Below are positions 8,263 through 16,735 of a DNA stretch of 64,000 nucleotides, piece by piece. A model generated the notes under the pieces. That model was given only the letters and a program-made list of their open reading frames with translations, ran no database searches and was not told the origin of the DNA. The stretch's first letter is position 1. Every line of letters begins with the position of its first letter. A program made the translations under genes and the position numbers. The stretch is from contig CAWFYE010000011.1 in NCBI GenBank assembly GCA_963819975.1, forward strand, positions 496,001-560,000, given 5' to 3'. The DNA comes from Palsa-1392 sp963819975. GTDB lineage: Bacteria > Verrucomicrobiota > Verrucomicrobiia > Chthoniobacterales > UBA10450.

Positions 8263-9753
8263 ATGAATCGACGCACAGCTATCCTTGCAATTACCTTCGC
8301 GGCCTTGATCGCAAATCCGACCGCCCGATCGGCTGATTCAGACTACGCCGACGTGAAAGCGCAGATCGCGAAACAGCACGCCGAAGGAGTGAAGCGTCTG
8401 CAGGATTGGATCAAACTGCCTTCGATCGCCGCTGAAAACCTGAACTACCCGCAGGGCGCCGATTACATGATCAAGCTGCTGAAGGAGGCGGGCTTCCAGC
8501 GTGCAGAACGCGTCGAGACCGAGGGCAAACCGGGCGTCTTCGCCACTCTCGACGCCGGCGCACCGAAAACAGTCGGCCTCTATTTCATGTATGACGTGAA
8601 GCAGTTCGACCCCAAGGAATGGTCGTCACCGCCGCTCGAGGCCGCGATCGTTGATAAGCCGGGATTCGGCAAGGTGGTGATGGGCCGCGGCGCGGTGAAT
8701 CAAAAAGGACCGGAGGCCGCGTTTCTCGCCGCGCTCCACGCGATGAAAGCGGCCGGCAAGAAAGTCCCGGTCAACTTCGTCCTCGTCGCGGAAGGCGAAG
8801 AGGAGATCGGCTCGCCGCATTTTCCGCAGATCGTGCACAAGCCCGAGATCGAAAAAGCGCTTTCGAAATGCACCGGGATGTTCATGCCGTTCGCGGCCCA
8901 GGACCCGAGCGGCATGGTTACGGTCACGTTAGGCGCGAAAGGCGTAATCGAAGTGGAGCTGACTTCTAACGGCGAGAAATGGGGCCGCGGGCCGCTGAAA
9001 GACATTCATTCCTCCAACAAGGCCCGGGTCGACAGCCCGGTCTGGCATCTTGTGCAGGCGCTCAATACCCTGGTCGATAAGGATGGCGACCCCGCGATCG
9101 ATGGCCTAACGAAAAACGTGCAACCGCTTTCAGCGCGGGACAAGACGATGATCGCGGCCGCGGCCAAACGGCTGGACGAGACGGAGGCGAAGAAGCTCAT
9201 GGGTGTGAAACATTGGGTGAAAGACGTGAGCTGGACGGAAGCGCTCGAGCGGATCGCCGGCACGCCGACGGTCAACATTGAAGGCATCATCGGCGGCTAC
9301 ACCGGACCGGGCGGGAAAACGATCCTGCCGCACCAGGCGATCGCGAAACTTGATCTGCGTCTCGTGCCTGACCAAACCGCGGACGGTGCACTCGCGGCCC
9401 TGAAAGCGCATCTCGCGAAGCGCGGTTTCGGCGACATCGACGTCAACATGACGGGCGGATACGACCCGACCACGACGCCGGCCGATTCGCCGATCATCAA
9501 GGCCGAGGAAGCGGTGTACAAAAATCACGGGATCGACCCGGTCATGGTGCCGCGACTCGGCGGTTCCTGGCCGGGCTACGTTTTCACCAATCCGCCGCTC
9601 AGTTTGGGTGCGGGACATTTCGGTCTCGGGCACGGCAGCGGCGCGCACGCGCCCGATGAATATTACGTCATCGAGTCGACCAACCCGAAGGTCGAAGGCT
9701 GGGACGGCTCCGTCCTGTCTTACGTTCAATACCTCGACGAATTGGCGAAATAA
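8263..9753 (+). CDS. Exported M20 family metallopeptidase with altered metal-ligand motifs
   Basis: The 496-residue protein has a signal peptide (1-24) and an M20 fold with an inserted dimerisation domain in the middle. The glutamate pair (AEGEEEIGS, residues 177-184) and the C-terminal histidine (GSGAH, H462) are present. However, the usual HxD motif reads MYD (M109 in place of His) and the usual GRGxxDxKG reads GRGAVNQKG (N146 in place of the bridging Asp). In the family those residues bind the two zinc ions, so chemistry or metal use may differ. It is followed after two bases by a cupin gene, suggesting co-translation. Confidence 0.85.
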   Translation: MNRRTAILAITFAALIANPTARSADSDYADVKAQIAKQHAEGVKRLQDWIKLPSIAAENLNYPQGADYMIKLLKEAGFQRAERVETEGKPGVFATLDAGAPKTVGLYFMYDVKQFDPKEWSSPPLEAAIVDKPGFGKVVMGRGAVNQKGPEAAFLAALHAMKAAGKKVPVNFVLVAEGEEEIGSPHFPQIVHKPEIEKALSKCTGMFMPFAAQDPSGMVTVTLGAKGVIEVELTSNGEKWGRGPLKDIHSSNKARVDSPVWHLVQALNTLVDKDGDPAIDGLTKNVQPLSARDKTMIAAAAKRLDETEAKKLMGVKHWVKDVSWTEALERIAGTPTVNIEGIIGGYTGPGGKTILPHQAIAKLDLRLVPDQTADGALAALKAHLAKRGFGDIDVNMTGGYDPTTTPADSPIIKAEEAVYKNHGIDPVMVPRLGGSWPGYVFTNPPLSLGAGHFGLGHGSGAHAPDEYYVIESTNPKVEGWDGSVLSYVQYLDELAK

Positions 9754-9755
9754 TA

Positions 9756-10223
9756 GTGAGTGGCGAGACACCGATCGTCGTCAGCCCGGGTGAACGGCCC
9801 GTCCTGCGCGCCTTTGGCGAGGAGATCACCATCCTGCTCGACAGCGAACAGACCGGCGGTCGCCTAACGATGTGGATCGAGAAGACCCCGCCCGGCGGCG
9901 GGCCCCCGCTCCATTTTCACATCAACGACGACGAGACCTTCCATGTCCTCGAAGGGCGGGTCGCATTTTTCCAGAACTCGAAGTGGGACGAAATCGGCCC
10001 GGGCGGGTCGGCCTTTGTCCCGCGCGGGCAGCTCCACACCTTCAAGAATGCCGGAACGGAACCAGCCCGCATGCTGGTCACAACCGCGCCGGCCGGCTTT
10101 GATGTTTTCCTCACTCGCTGCGCCGAGGAATTCGCCAAGCCGCAGGGCCCAGACATGGCGCACGTGGCGGAGATCGCGGCCGAGCACGGCATCCACTTCA
10201 TGGAGAAGACGGCGCAATTCTGA
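9756..10223 (+). CDS. Cupin domain protein
   Basis: The 155-residue single-domain cupin has motif 1 with histidines in PPLHFHINDDETFHVLEG and motif 2 in FVPRGQLHTFKN, which would hold a metal. It starts at a GTG two bases after the stop of the M20 peptidase gene, so it is probably translated by coupling. Members of this quercetinase-like group include dioxygenases and isomerases, but nothing narrows it down here. One 9-mer copy (9862-9870) is read as R-L-T in this gene, using the codon CTA. Confidence 0.8.
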   Translation: MSGETPIVVSPGERPVLRAFGEEITILLDSEQTGGRLTMWIEKTPPGGGPPLHFHINDDETFHVLEGRVAFFQNSKWDEIGPGGSAFVPRGQLHTFKNAGTEPARMLVTTAPAGFDVFLTRCAEEFAKPQGPDMAHVAEIAAEHGIHFMEKTAQF

Positions 10224-10258
10224 GCCCGCGGAGAAGCCCTCCCGCTCATCGGTGCAGG

Positions 10259-10684
10259 TTAGACGAGCTTCGCGGTCAGATGAATCTCAGTGCCGGAAAG
10301 CGCGACGGAAACCGGGCAGGTTTTCTTCGTCTTCTCGGCCTGCTCTTGAAACGCTTTGTCGTCCATTCCCGGGACGCTCGCTTCGACCCGAAGATCGATC
10401 GTCGTGATCTTCGGTCCGCCATCGACCATTTCGAGTTTCACGTTCGCGGTCGTGCTGATGCGCTTCGCGGGATGACCGGCTTTTTCGAGATTAGAGGAGA
10501 GAGCCATGGAGAAGCAGCCCGCTTCCGCCGCCCCGATCAATTCCTCGGGGTTAGTACCGCTGGCATTTTCGAAACGGGATTGAAATGAGTACGGGCCTTC
10601 GTAGGCGCCGCTCCCCAGTTTCATTGTTCCGCTGCCCTCTTTGAGAGTGCCTTCCCAAACTGCTGATCCAATTCTAGCTGGCAT
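10259..10684 (-). CDS. osmC: OsmC-type organic hydroperoxide reductase
   Basis: The 141-residue protein matches the OsmC subfamily along its whole length: VWEGTLKEGSGT, NPEELIGAAEAGCFSMALS and KKTCPVSVALSGTEI. The peroxidatic and resolving cysteines are C57 and C123; R37 and the E47-E48 pair complete the active site. OsmC reduces organic hydroperoxides with thiols in the cytoplasm and protects against oxidative or osmotic stress. It stands alone. AAAGGA lies about ten bases before the ATG, and one copy of the repeated 8-mer (10701-10708) sits just before this site in the untranslated leader. Confidence 0.92.
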   Translation of the reverse strand: MPARIGSAVWEGTLKEGSGTMKLGSGAYEGPYSFQSRFENASGTNPEELIGAAEAGCFSMALSSNLEKAGHPAKRISTTANVKLEMVDGGPKITTIDLRVEASVPGMDDKAFQEQAEKTKKTCPVSVALSGTEIHLTAKLV

Positions 10685-10843
10685 AAACTTGTTTCCTTTC
10701 TCGTTAGGTTAGTTCGCTATTTCTTTCCCGCCTTCACAATCTGTCAGGCAACCAACAAAAGCGCGGCGATGTTCCTGCTCGTCACCGAGTATCTCCCACT
10801 ATACGGCTGAAACAGCCGAACGGATTTATTCGTTCTCCGCGAG

Positions 10844-13465
10844 TTACTCATAGCGAAGAGAGGTAATGGGATCAAGACGGGTGGCTCGGCGAGCCGGGAG
10901 GTAGCAGGCGAGCAGCGCCGCCAAGCTGAGGAGTGCAGCGATGATCGCAAAGGTGGCCGGGTCGGTCGCGCTCACGCCAAAGAGAAGGCTCGAAAGCAGA
11001 CGCGTGAGAGCGATGGCGCCCACCAGACCGGCCGCGATTCCGCAGAAGACCAATTTCATGCCGTGCCCGAGCACGAGTTTGAGCACGTCGGCCGTGGCAG
11101 CCCCGAGCGCGATGCGAATCCCAATCTCCGGCGTGCGTTGAGTGACGCTGTACGAGATCACCCCGTATATTCCAATCAGGCCGAGGATCAAACCGATGGC
11201 GGCGAAGAGGCTGAGGAGAAGCATGGTCGAGCGCGGCTGCTCAATGGAGCGAGCCACGACTTCGTCCATCGAGGCCAGGTGCGTGATCGGCACGTTTTTG
11301 TTCACCGACCAAACCGCGTCACGAATGGACGCGGCCAGCGCAGGCGAGTCGGAAGTCGAACGCACCATCACGGTCATGTCGGGCAGAAAATCGTGCTGTG
11401 GGTAGGGCCGATACAATTCCGGTTCGACCTGGTTACGCAACCCCTGTTGCCTGATGTCACCGACCACCCCAACGATCGAAGCCCATTTCCCCTTCCCTTC
11501 GAACCCGGTTCGCACGCGTTTTCCGAGCGGATCCCCGCCGGGCCAATATTTGCGCGCCAGAGTCTCATTCACGAGCGCGACGTCGGGCGCATTTTCATTA
11601 TCAGCCGCGGTGAAAAACCGCCCCGCGCGGAGCGGTATTTTCATCGTCCGAAAATAATCAGGCGTGACCAAACGCCAGTTCACGCTTTCCGAAGAAGTGC
11701 CGGACGTTAGGGACTGGTCCTCGATTTTTATACTCGGGTTCCAATTGTCTTCGCTCATCGGCAGCAGATGAATGCCGCCGACCGATTTCACGCCGGGCAA
11801 ATTTTGCAGCCGACCCAGCACTTCGCGGTAATAGAGACGCACGCGCGCAGGGTCGTCGTCGCTGGGGGAGAGCTGGAACGAGATGACCCGGTCCGCTGTA
11901 AATCCAGGATCAACTGTGTGTAGCCGAGCAAAGCTCTTGATGAGCAAACCGGCGCCGACCACCAGCATCAAGGCAAGCGCCGTCTCGGCGAAAACGAGGA
12001 CAGCGCGGAGACGGCGACCGACGCCATTCGCAGAGGTGCGGCCGCCTTCCTTGAGTGGAGCTTGCAGGTCGGGCCGCGCAACCTGCCGCGCAGGCGCGAG
12101 ACCAAAGAGTAGGCCGGTCAGGAGCGAAATGCCTAACGACAAGCCGAGCACAGAACGGCTAAGCGCGATCCCGCCCGCGCGTGGCAGCTGAAGTGGAAGG
12201 AGCTGGAGCAAGAGGTCGAGCCCGAACCAGGCGAGCGCGATTCCGGCCGCGCCGCCGAGCAGCCCGAGCAGGCAATTTTCGGTCAGAAGTTGCCGGACCA
12301 GACGAGCGCGTGTTGCGCCCAGGGCAGCCCGAATCGCCAACTCGCGCTGGCGCGTGCTGGTGCGGGCCAATTGCAGGTTTGCCACATTCGCACAGGCGAT
12401 GAGGAGGACGAATCCAACCACACCGAGGAGGACAAAGAGCATCGTTTGCACATTGGCCACCAAATCGGTGCGGAGCGGTGTGACCAACGGTCTCTCCGGC
12501 TCGCCCGACCTGCCGCGTTTTTCCCAAAGGTGGAGGGCAAGAGCGGTTATTTCCGATTGCGCCTGTTCCACTTTGACGACGTTCTTCAACCGGCCGATCA
12601 GAGTCAGGTAGGCGGCGGAATAGTCGTCCTGGTTGTTCGAATCGAGCGGCGCCGGCAGCCAGAGATCGCAGCTGGGCAAGCCGAGGAAATCGAAATCCCG
12701 CGGCATCACTCCGACCACTACATAAGGAGCACGATCGATCGTGATCGGTCGACCGACGATCTGCGGATCGGCACCGAAGCGACTTTGCCAGAGACCGTAA
12801 CTGAGCAGCACGACCTTTTCCTGCCCCGGCTGATCTTCCTCGGGAAGAAAGGTCCGGCCAACCGCTGCCTCCACTCCGAGCAAGGAAAAAAGATTCGCCG
12901 TGGTGCGGGCCCCAACCAATCTGGCCGGATCGCCGCTCCCGGTGAGAGTAAAGCCCCAGCCGCTGTAGGCGCCAAGATCGTCGAAGGAGGTGGCGGCACG
13001 TTTAAGCTCGACGAAATCCGCTTTCGAAGTCGAAACGTTAGGCTTCTCCGGCCAGATTTTTACCAGCCGGTCAGGCGCCTGGTAGGGAAGCGGGCGGAGC
13101 ACGACCGCGTTGACGATGCTGAAAACGGCGGTGTTGGCTCCGATCCCGAGGGCCAGAGTCAGAATGGTGACGGCGGTAAAACCAGGGCTCTTCCCTAACG
13201 AGCGAAGGCCAAAGCGCAAATCTTTCCCGAGCGTCTCGATCCAGTGGCCTATCCGAATGTCGCGCACCTCCTCCTTGACCTGCTCGATCCCACCGAACTC
13301 GACTGCGGCGGCGCGCTGCGCCGCCTTCTCGTCGAACCCTGCCCGCACTTTTGCATCGCTCGACAGCTCCAGATACGAGCGGACTTCCGCTGCCAGATCA
13401 TCTTCCACGCGTTTCTTCGCGAAAAGGTTTCGGAAAAGCGCCGCCAACAAGGAAAAGAGGCGCAT
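10844..13465 (-). CDS. ADOP-type ABC transporter permease with N-terminal helical domain
   Basis: The product of about 873 residues starts with a cytoplasmic helical domain (about 1-75, RVEDDLAAEVRSYLEL and AVEFGGIEQVKEEVRD), then the ADOP motif DLRFGLRSLGKSPGFT, a membrane helix with LGIGANTAVFSIVNAV, a MacB_PCD domain, an FtsX core (LLIACANVANLQLARTSTRQRE), a second periplasmic domain, and a C-terminal FtsX core ending PARRATRLDPITSLRYE. The start at ATG 13465 lies four bases after the stop of padR; a GTG at 13480 would overlap it. padR plus ADOP is a recurring pair, so PadR probably controls this gene. No ATPase gene is adjacent. Confidence 0.9.
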   Translation of the reverse strand: MRLFSLLAALFRNLFAKKRVEDDLAAEVRSYLELSSDAKVRAGFDEKAAQRAAAVEFGGIEQVKEEVRDIRIGHWIETLGKDLRFGLRSLGKSPGFTAVTILTLALGIGANTAVFSIVNAVVLRPLPYQAPDRLVKIWPEKPNVSTSKADFVELKRAATSFDDLGAYSGWGFTLTGSGDPARLVGARTTANLFSLLGVEAAVGRTFLPEEDQPGQEKVVLLSYGLWQSRFGADPQIVGRPITIDRAPYVVVGVMPRDFDFLGLPSCDLWLPAPLDSNNQDDYSAAYLTLIGRLKNVVKVEQAQSEITALALHLWEKRGRSGEPERPLVTPLRTDLVANVQTMLFVLLGVVGFVLLIACANVANLQLARTSTRQRELAIRAALGATRARLVRQLLTENCLLGLLGGAAGIALAWFGLDLLLQLLPLQLPRAGGIALSRSVLGLSLGISLLTGLLFGLAPARQVARPDLQAPLKEGGRTSANGVGRRLRAVLVFAETALALMLVVGAGLLIKSFARLHTVDPGFTADRVISFQLSPSDDDPARVRLYYREVLGRLQNLPGVKSVGGIHLLPMSEDNWNPSIKIEDQSLTSGTSSESVNWRLVTPDYFRTMKIPLRAGRFFTAADNENAPDVALVNETLARKYWPGGDPLGKRVRTGFEGKGKWASIVGVVGDIRQQGLRNQVEPELYRPYPQHDFLPDMTVMVRSTSDSPALAASIRDAVWSVNKNVPITHLASMDEVVARSIEQPRSTMLLLSLFAAIGLILGLIGIYGVISYSVTQRTPEIGIRIALGAATADVLKLVLGHGMKLVFCGIAAGLVGAIALTRLLSSLLFGVSATDPATFAIIAALLSLAALLACYLPARRATRLDPITSLRYE

Positions 13466-13469
13466 GGGG

Positions 13470-13799
13470 TCAGCTTGCACTGAGAGCGCTCCCGATCGCC
13501 GTTGAAATGCGTTGCCAATCTTCGGTCTCGGTCTCGAGCTGTCGTCGGCCCGCCCGAGTCAGGGTGTAAAATTTGGCGCGTCGATTGTTTTCCGATTCGC
13601 CCCAGGACGACTTAAGCCAGCCGGCCTCTTCCATGCGATGGAGGGCGGGGAAAAGCGAGCCGGGCTTCACGTCGAAAGTTTGCTCGGTGATTTGCCTGAT
13701 CCGCATCGATACTCCCAGTCCGTGCAGCGGTTGAGGGGCGAGGGCCTGCAAAATCAGGAGGTGGAGCGTGCCTTGGAGAAGGTCGATTTTCTGTTTCAT
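13470..13799 (-). CDS. PadR family transcriptional regulator
   Basis: The 109-residue protein is a winged-helix PadR regulator (LLQGTLHLLILQAL, DVKPGSLFPALHRMEEAGWLKSSWG, KFYTLTRAGRRQLETE) with a short C-terminal helix for dimer contact. The open frame runs back to 13868, but the family begins at MKQKIDLLQGTL, so I use the ATG at 13799. It is the first gene of an operon with the ADOP permease, four bases apart. An inverted and a direct repeat just upstream are candidate sites for self-repression. Confidence 0.9.
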   Translation of the reverse strand: MKQKIDLLQGTLHLLILQALAPQPLHGLGVSMRIRQITEQTFDVKPGSLFPALHRMEEAGWLKSSWGESENNRRAKFYTLTRAGRRQLETETEDWQRISTAIGSALSAS

Positions 13800-13802
13800 C
13801 GG

Positions 13803-13854
13803 CTCATATGGAGTGTCTATATGAGTGGAACACACCTTCGTATAGAGTGTCAAT
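13803..13854 (-). promoter_or_regulatory. Candidate PadR operator/promoter region
   Basis: Directly upstream of padR lies a perfect 7-bp inverted repeat (CTCATAT at 13803-13809 and ATATGAG at 13819-13825, spacer nine bases). A near-identical 11-bp direct repeat also occurs (GGAGTGTCTAT at 13810-13820 and AGAGTGTCAAT at 13844-13854, 34 bases apart, about three helical turns). On the minus strand the second repeat contains TTGACA, a consensus -35 box; I see no good -10 at the usual spacing. Self-regulating PadR genes commonly have such repeats here. The functional role is inferred. Confidence 0.45.
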
Positions 13855-13892
13855 AGGAAAGCTCGCAAGAGCCCAATCGCTGGCTGGCTGCG

Positions 13893-14357
13893 CTACCGCG
13901 GCTCGAGCATCGTCCCCCGGCAGTCGGGACTGCCGCAGTGACAAGCGAACAGCCGCTCCAGCGCTTTAGTCCGCCGGTCCGCCGGTTCGAGCGAATAGTC
14001 GTAGAAAAGCTCCTCGCCTTTTTTCAGGTTTCGAAGCGCGACGACATAGACCCGCCCGCGCCGTTCGATGGTCTTGCAGTTGGGCGCGCAGGAATGGTTG
14101 ATCCAGCGCGCCTCGTTCCCGCCAACCGCGGCATTGATCACCTGCCCGTCGTCGAGCGAGAAAAAGAAAGTGTGATGCGGATCATCCGGATCGAGCGGCG
14201 GTAAGTCCTGCGCTTCCTTCCAGGAAATACGCTCACCGGTGTATTCAATGATCCGGGTTCGCTTCGGGATCGGGCGGGCCGCAAAAACCCCGGTGCCGTG
14301 GATCCTTGATCGTTTCACTCTCACTAGTCCGTTAGGAGTTTGTCTGGCCATTCGCAC
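13893..14357 (-). CDS. SET domain protein-lysine methyltransferase-like protein
   Basis: The 154-residue protein is a complete small SET domain: RIHGTGVFAARPIPKRTRI at the start, the catalytic RWINHSCAPNC (NHSC at 87-90), EELFYDYS (119-121 YDY), and a post-SET cysteine motif CHCGSPDCRGTML (C139, C141, C146, which with C90 can bind zinc). SET enzymes methylate lysine in proteins using S-adenosylmethionine. Bacterial copies are known in Chlamydiae and other PVC members; targets are often unknown. An ATG at residue 3 is an alternative start. No partner gene is apparent. Confidence 0.88.
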   Translation of the reverse strand: MRMARQTPNGLVRVKRSRIHGTGVFAARPIPKRTRIIEYTGERISWKEAQDLPPLDPDDPHHTFFFSLDDGQVINAAVGGNEARWINHSCAPNCKTIERRGRVYVVALRNLKKGEELFYDYSLEPADRRTKALERLFACHCGSPDCRGTMLEPR

Positions 14358-14381
14358 GCGATCGGTAAGGCTGCGGTCTTT

Positions 14382-14803
14382 CTATCTCTTCAGGTAGGAC
14401 GCTGAGTCCGCGTTGCAAAATCGTTGCGCCCCGACCATGCCGATGGCCATCGCGGGCACGAGGCCGAGAGCGGCGGGGCGGAGCGCGCCGGGGTTAGCCA
14501 ATGCGGGTCCGCGACAGACCCGCCTAAACCCCAGTCGATGCCGAAGATCGCTGCGCCGATTACGAGATGGCGGTCGATCGGCGATGACGTGCCCGAGGGC
14601 AGTGATCGGTTGCCGAGACAGCGCAGAACGAGCATCCCGACGCCATAAACGCCGACCATCACGAAAAGAAGCGCCGGATCCCAATTGCCAAACACGTCGA
14701 GAAACCCGATAACCCGCGCCGGATCGGTCATTCCCGAATTGGCGACTCCGGAGCCAAAGAGACCGCCGGAGAGGAGAAAAACAAGCAATTTTCCCGGTTT
14801 CAT
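14382..14803 (-). pseudogene. Frameshifted DUF6691 (YeeE/YedE-like) membrane protein gene
   Basis: The minus strand from ATG 14803 encodes MKPGKLLVFLLSGGLFGSG, SGMTDPARVIGFLDVFGNWD and IGAAIFGIDWGLGG, the first two thirds of a DUF6691/YeeE-type sulfur-compound channel half. After GLGG the frame turns into unrelated residues, while the next frame continues with the expected CRGPALANPGALRPAALGL and AMAIGMVGAQRF and stops at 14382. A single missing base near 14514-14533 explains this. The normal partner half is absent, so the locus looks decayed; a sequencing error cannot be excluded. Confidence 0.7.
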
Positions 14804-14939
14804 GAGAGGACGCGAGGATCCCACCGATGATCGGATTCCAAAGCGTGGTGATGCTTCATTCAGGTGACAGTTTCGCGCAGCCGCGGCTTCCGCGCCGGCA
14901 AAATCGACAAGAGCCGCCTTCTCGTTTGCGGGAAGGGCA

Positions 14940-15189
14940 CGGTCGCCGGTTTTTCGTAACGATTTGGGCGTTCGGTTTCGCCGCCCGCGGCAGCCTTGGC
15001 CTGGCCTGCGGTGACGGATTTCTGATCGGTCTGATCGTGCAGGCCACGACGATTATTACCTACGTCGTCTCCCCTCTTCCGGCAGGGATCGCACTGAAGT
15101 GGTTCGCAAGCGGAATGGTGCAAAACGCTCTCCTCGGAGTGGTTGTCGCTCTGACCTACAAACCCGCCTCAAGGAGACATCTCGCCTAA
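14940..15189 (+). pseudogene. C-terminal remnant of a small membrane protein
   Basis: The plus strand encodes FFVTIWAFGFAARG followed by two hydrophobic helices (FLIGLIVQATTIITYVVSPLP and LKWFASGMVQNALLGVVVALTYKP). It looks like the second half of a roughly 150-residue membrane protein whose N-terminal helix is missing. The in-frame sequence back to an ATG at 14827 is arginine/proline-rich and not membrane-like. I cannot name the family. It adjoins the frameshifted DUF6691 gene, so both may be relics of one deletion. Its stop codon TAA lies inside a copy of the repeated 9-mer (15184-15192). Confidence 0.4.
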
Positions 15190-15257
15190 CGAATTCGAGC
15201 AGAATTGACAGACGACCCGGGCAAGTCTTTGCTCGCGCAACCTCCTCACTTCCGATC

Positions 15258-16031
15258 ATGACTCGACAACGCTTCGCCCAAGAGTTTTCGCGAATCTCCT
15301 CCGGTTTTCGCTGGCTGTGTCTGATCCTGCCTCTCCTGACCCTTATTGTTCGCTCGGCCGAGGCAGAGGTCGAGCTCTCGATTTTCACTGGCGTCGCGCT
15401 CAGCCAGGACAGCGACCTGCGCCTCCAGCAAAACGGCGGGACCGACCTGACGTTTCATGACGTTTCCTTCGCGGGCCGGGATTTTAACGTCCCACCCTAC
15501 TACGGCGTGCGCGCGCTCTGGTTTCCCTCGGAGGATTCGCATTGGGGATTCGGCGCGGAGTTTTTCCACATGAAGATGTATGCGGACACCGATTCGACCG
15601 TGCATGTGACCGGGCGCCGAAACGGCGCCGGCGTGAACGACAACGAACGGATTAACGACACGATCCAATCATTCAGCCTCTCGCACGGGCTGAACTACGC
15701 GCTGGCCGATATTGTTTATCGCTGGAAACCGGGCCGTCGCGGGGAGGATTTCCTCGGCCATCTCGAACCATACGTCGGGGTCGGTTTGGGCGCTGCCATT
15801 CCGCATGTCGAATCGAATGTCGGCGGTCAGTTTCATGAAGAATACCAGCTCCATGGGCCGGGAGTGGAAGGGCTTGCCGGGATGAACGTTTCCCTGACCC
15901 GGCACATCGGCCTGATGTTCGAATACAAATTTACCTACGCAAATCTCAACTCGCTCGAGATCCCGGGCGGCTCAATCGAAGTCACGCCCCTCAATCATCA
16001 CCTCGTGACCGGCCTGACCTTCAGTTTCTGA
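15258..16031 (+). CDS. Outer-membrane beta-barrel protein
   Basis: The 257-residue product has a signal peptide (about 1-37, LCLILPLLTLIVRSAEA) and alternating hydrophobic/polar strands ending in LVTGLTFSF, an aromatic C-terminus typical of outer-membrane barrels. Strands such as YVGVGLGAAIPHVESNV and IGLMFEYKFTYANL fit an eight-stranded OmpW/OmpA-like porin-fold protein. The ligand is unknown. The open frame extends back to 15099 but that part is basic and lacks a signal, so I use the ATG at 15258. It precedes pxpB by 47 bases and may or may not share its transcript. Confidence 0.75.
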   Translation: MTRQRFAQEFSRISSGFRWLCLILPLLTLIVRSAEAEVELSIFTGVALSQDSDLRLQQNGGTDLTFHDVSFAGRDFNVPPYYGVRALWFPSEDSHWGFGAEFFHMKMYADTDSTVHVTGRRNGAGVNDNERINDTIQSFSLSHGLNYALADIVYRWKPGRRGEDFLGHLEPYVGVGLGAAIPHVESNVGGQFHEEYQLHGPGVEGLAGMNVSLTRHIGLMFEYKFTYANLNSLEIPGGSIEVTPLNHHLVTGLTFSF

Positions 16032-16078
16032 GTTTTAGCCGCGTTGCCACACCAATCGAGCACCGCTACAGGTGAGCG

Positions 16079-16735
16079 ATGGAGGTGGTACCGCTAGGCG
16101 ATTCGGCTCTGATCGTACGCGTTGGCAATTCGTTAGGCACGGTCCTCACAGCACTGCATAAGCTCGAGGCAGCCAGCCTCCACGGGGTGCAGGAGATCGC
16201 TCCGGCCTTCGCCAGCGTGGCGGTTTTTTTTGATTCGCCGGACGCACTCCAGGCTAGCCTGGAACCGGTCGCGGCGGCGCTGCGCGGACGGCGAAAGGTC
16301 AAAGCGGCATCCAGAGGGCGCCTCATCGAGGTCCCGGTTTGTTACGACGCAAAATTCGCGATCGATCTCGAGGTCGTGGCGCAACATTCCGGCCTCGCGC
16401 CTAACGAAGTCGTTTCGTGCCATGCCGCTGCTCGCTACGACGTGCGGTGCGTTGGTTTTACTCCGGGTTTTCCCTTCCTCGGCGGTTTGCCCGTGAAAAT
16501 TGCCACCCCCCGGCGGGAAAAACCGCGGACCCTCGTCCCCGCCGGCGCGGTCGGGATTGGCGGTGCACAAACCGGAATTTATCCGCTCCCCTCCCCCGGA
16601 GGCTGGAACATTATCGGACGAACGCCGCTTCGCCTTTTTGATCTGACGCGGGAACCGGCCGCGCTCCTCCGGGCGGGAGACCGCGTGCGATTCGTTGCGA
16701 TTAGCCGCGAAGATTTCGAGAAATGGGAAAGCTAA
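16079..16735 (+). CDS. pxpB: 5-oxoprolinase subunit B
   Basis: The 218-residue protein is a KipI/PxpB family member: GDSALIVRVGN at the start, the conserved FTPGFPFLGGLP, TPRREKPRTLVPAGAVGIGG, and QTGIYPLPSPGGWNIIGRTP. With PxpA and PxpC it opens 5-oxo-L-proline (pyroglutamate) to glutamate at the cost of ATP, clearing a by-product of glutamate and glutathione chemistry. Its last 13 bases overlap the start of pxpC, so the operon is tightly coupled. Two copies of the repeated 9-mer fall inside it (16130 read as S-L-G, 16399 read as P-N-E). Confidence 0.93.
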   Translation: MEVVPLGDSALIVRVGNSLGTVLTALHKLEAASLHGVQEIAPAFASVAVFFDSPDALQASLEPVAAALRGRRKVKAASRGRLIEVPVCYDAKFAIDLEVVAQHSGLAPNEVVSCHAAARYDVRCVGFTPGFPFLGGLPVKIATPRREKPRTLVPAGAVGIGGAQTGIYPLPSPGGWNIIGRTPLRLFDLTREPAALLRAGDRVRFVAISREDFEKWES

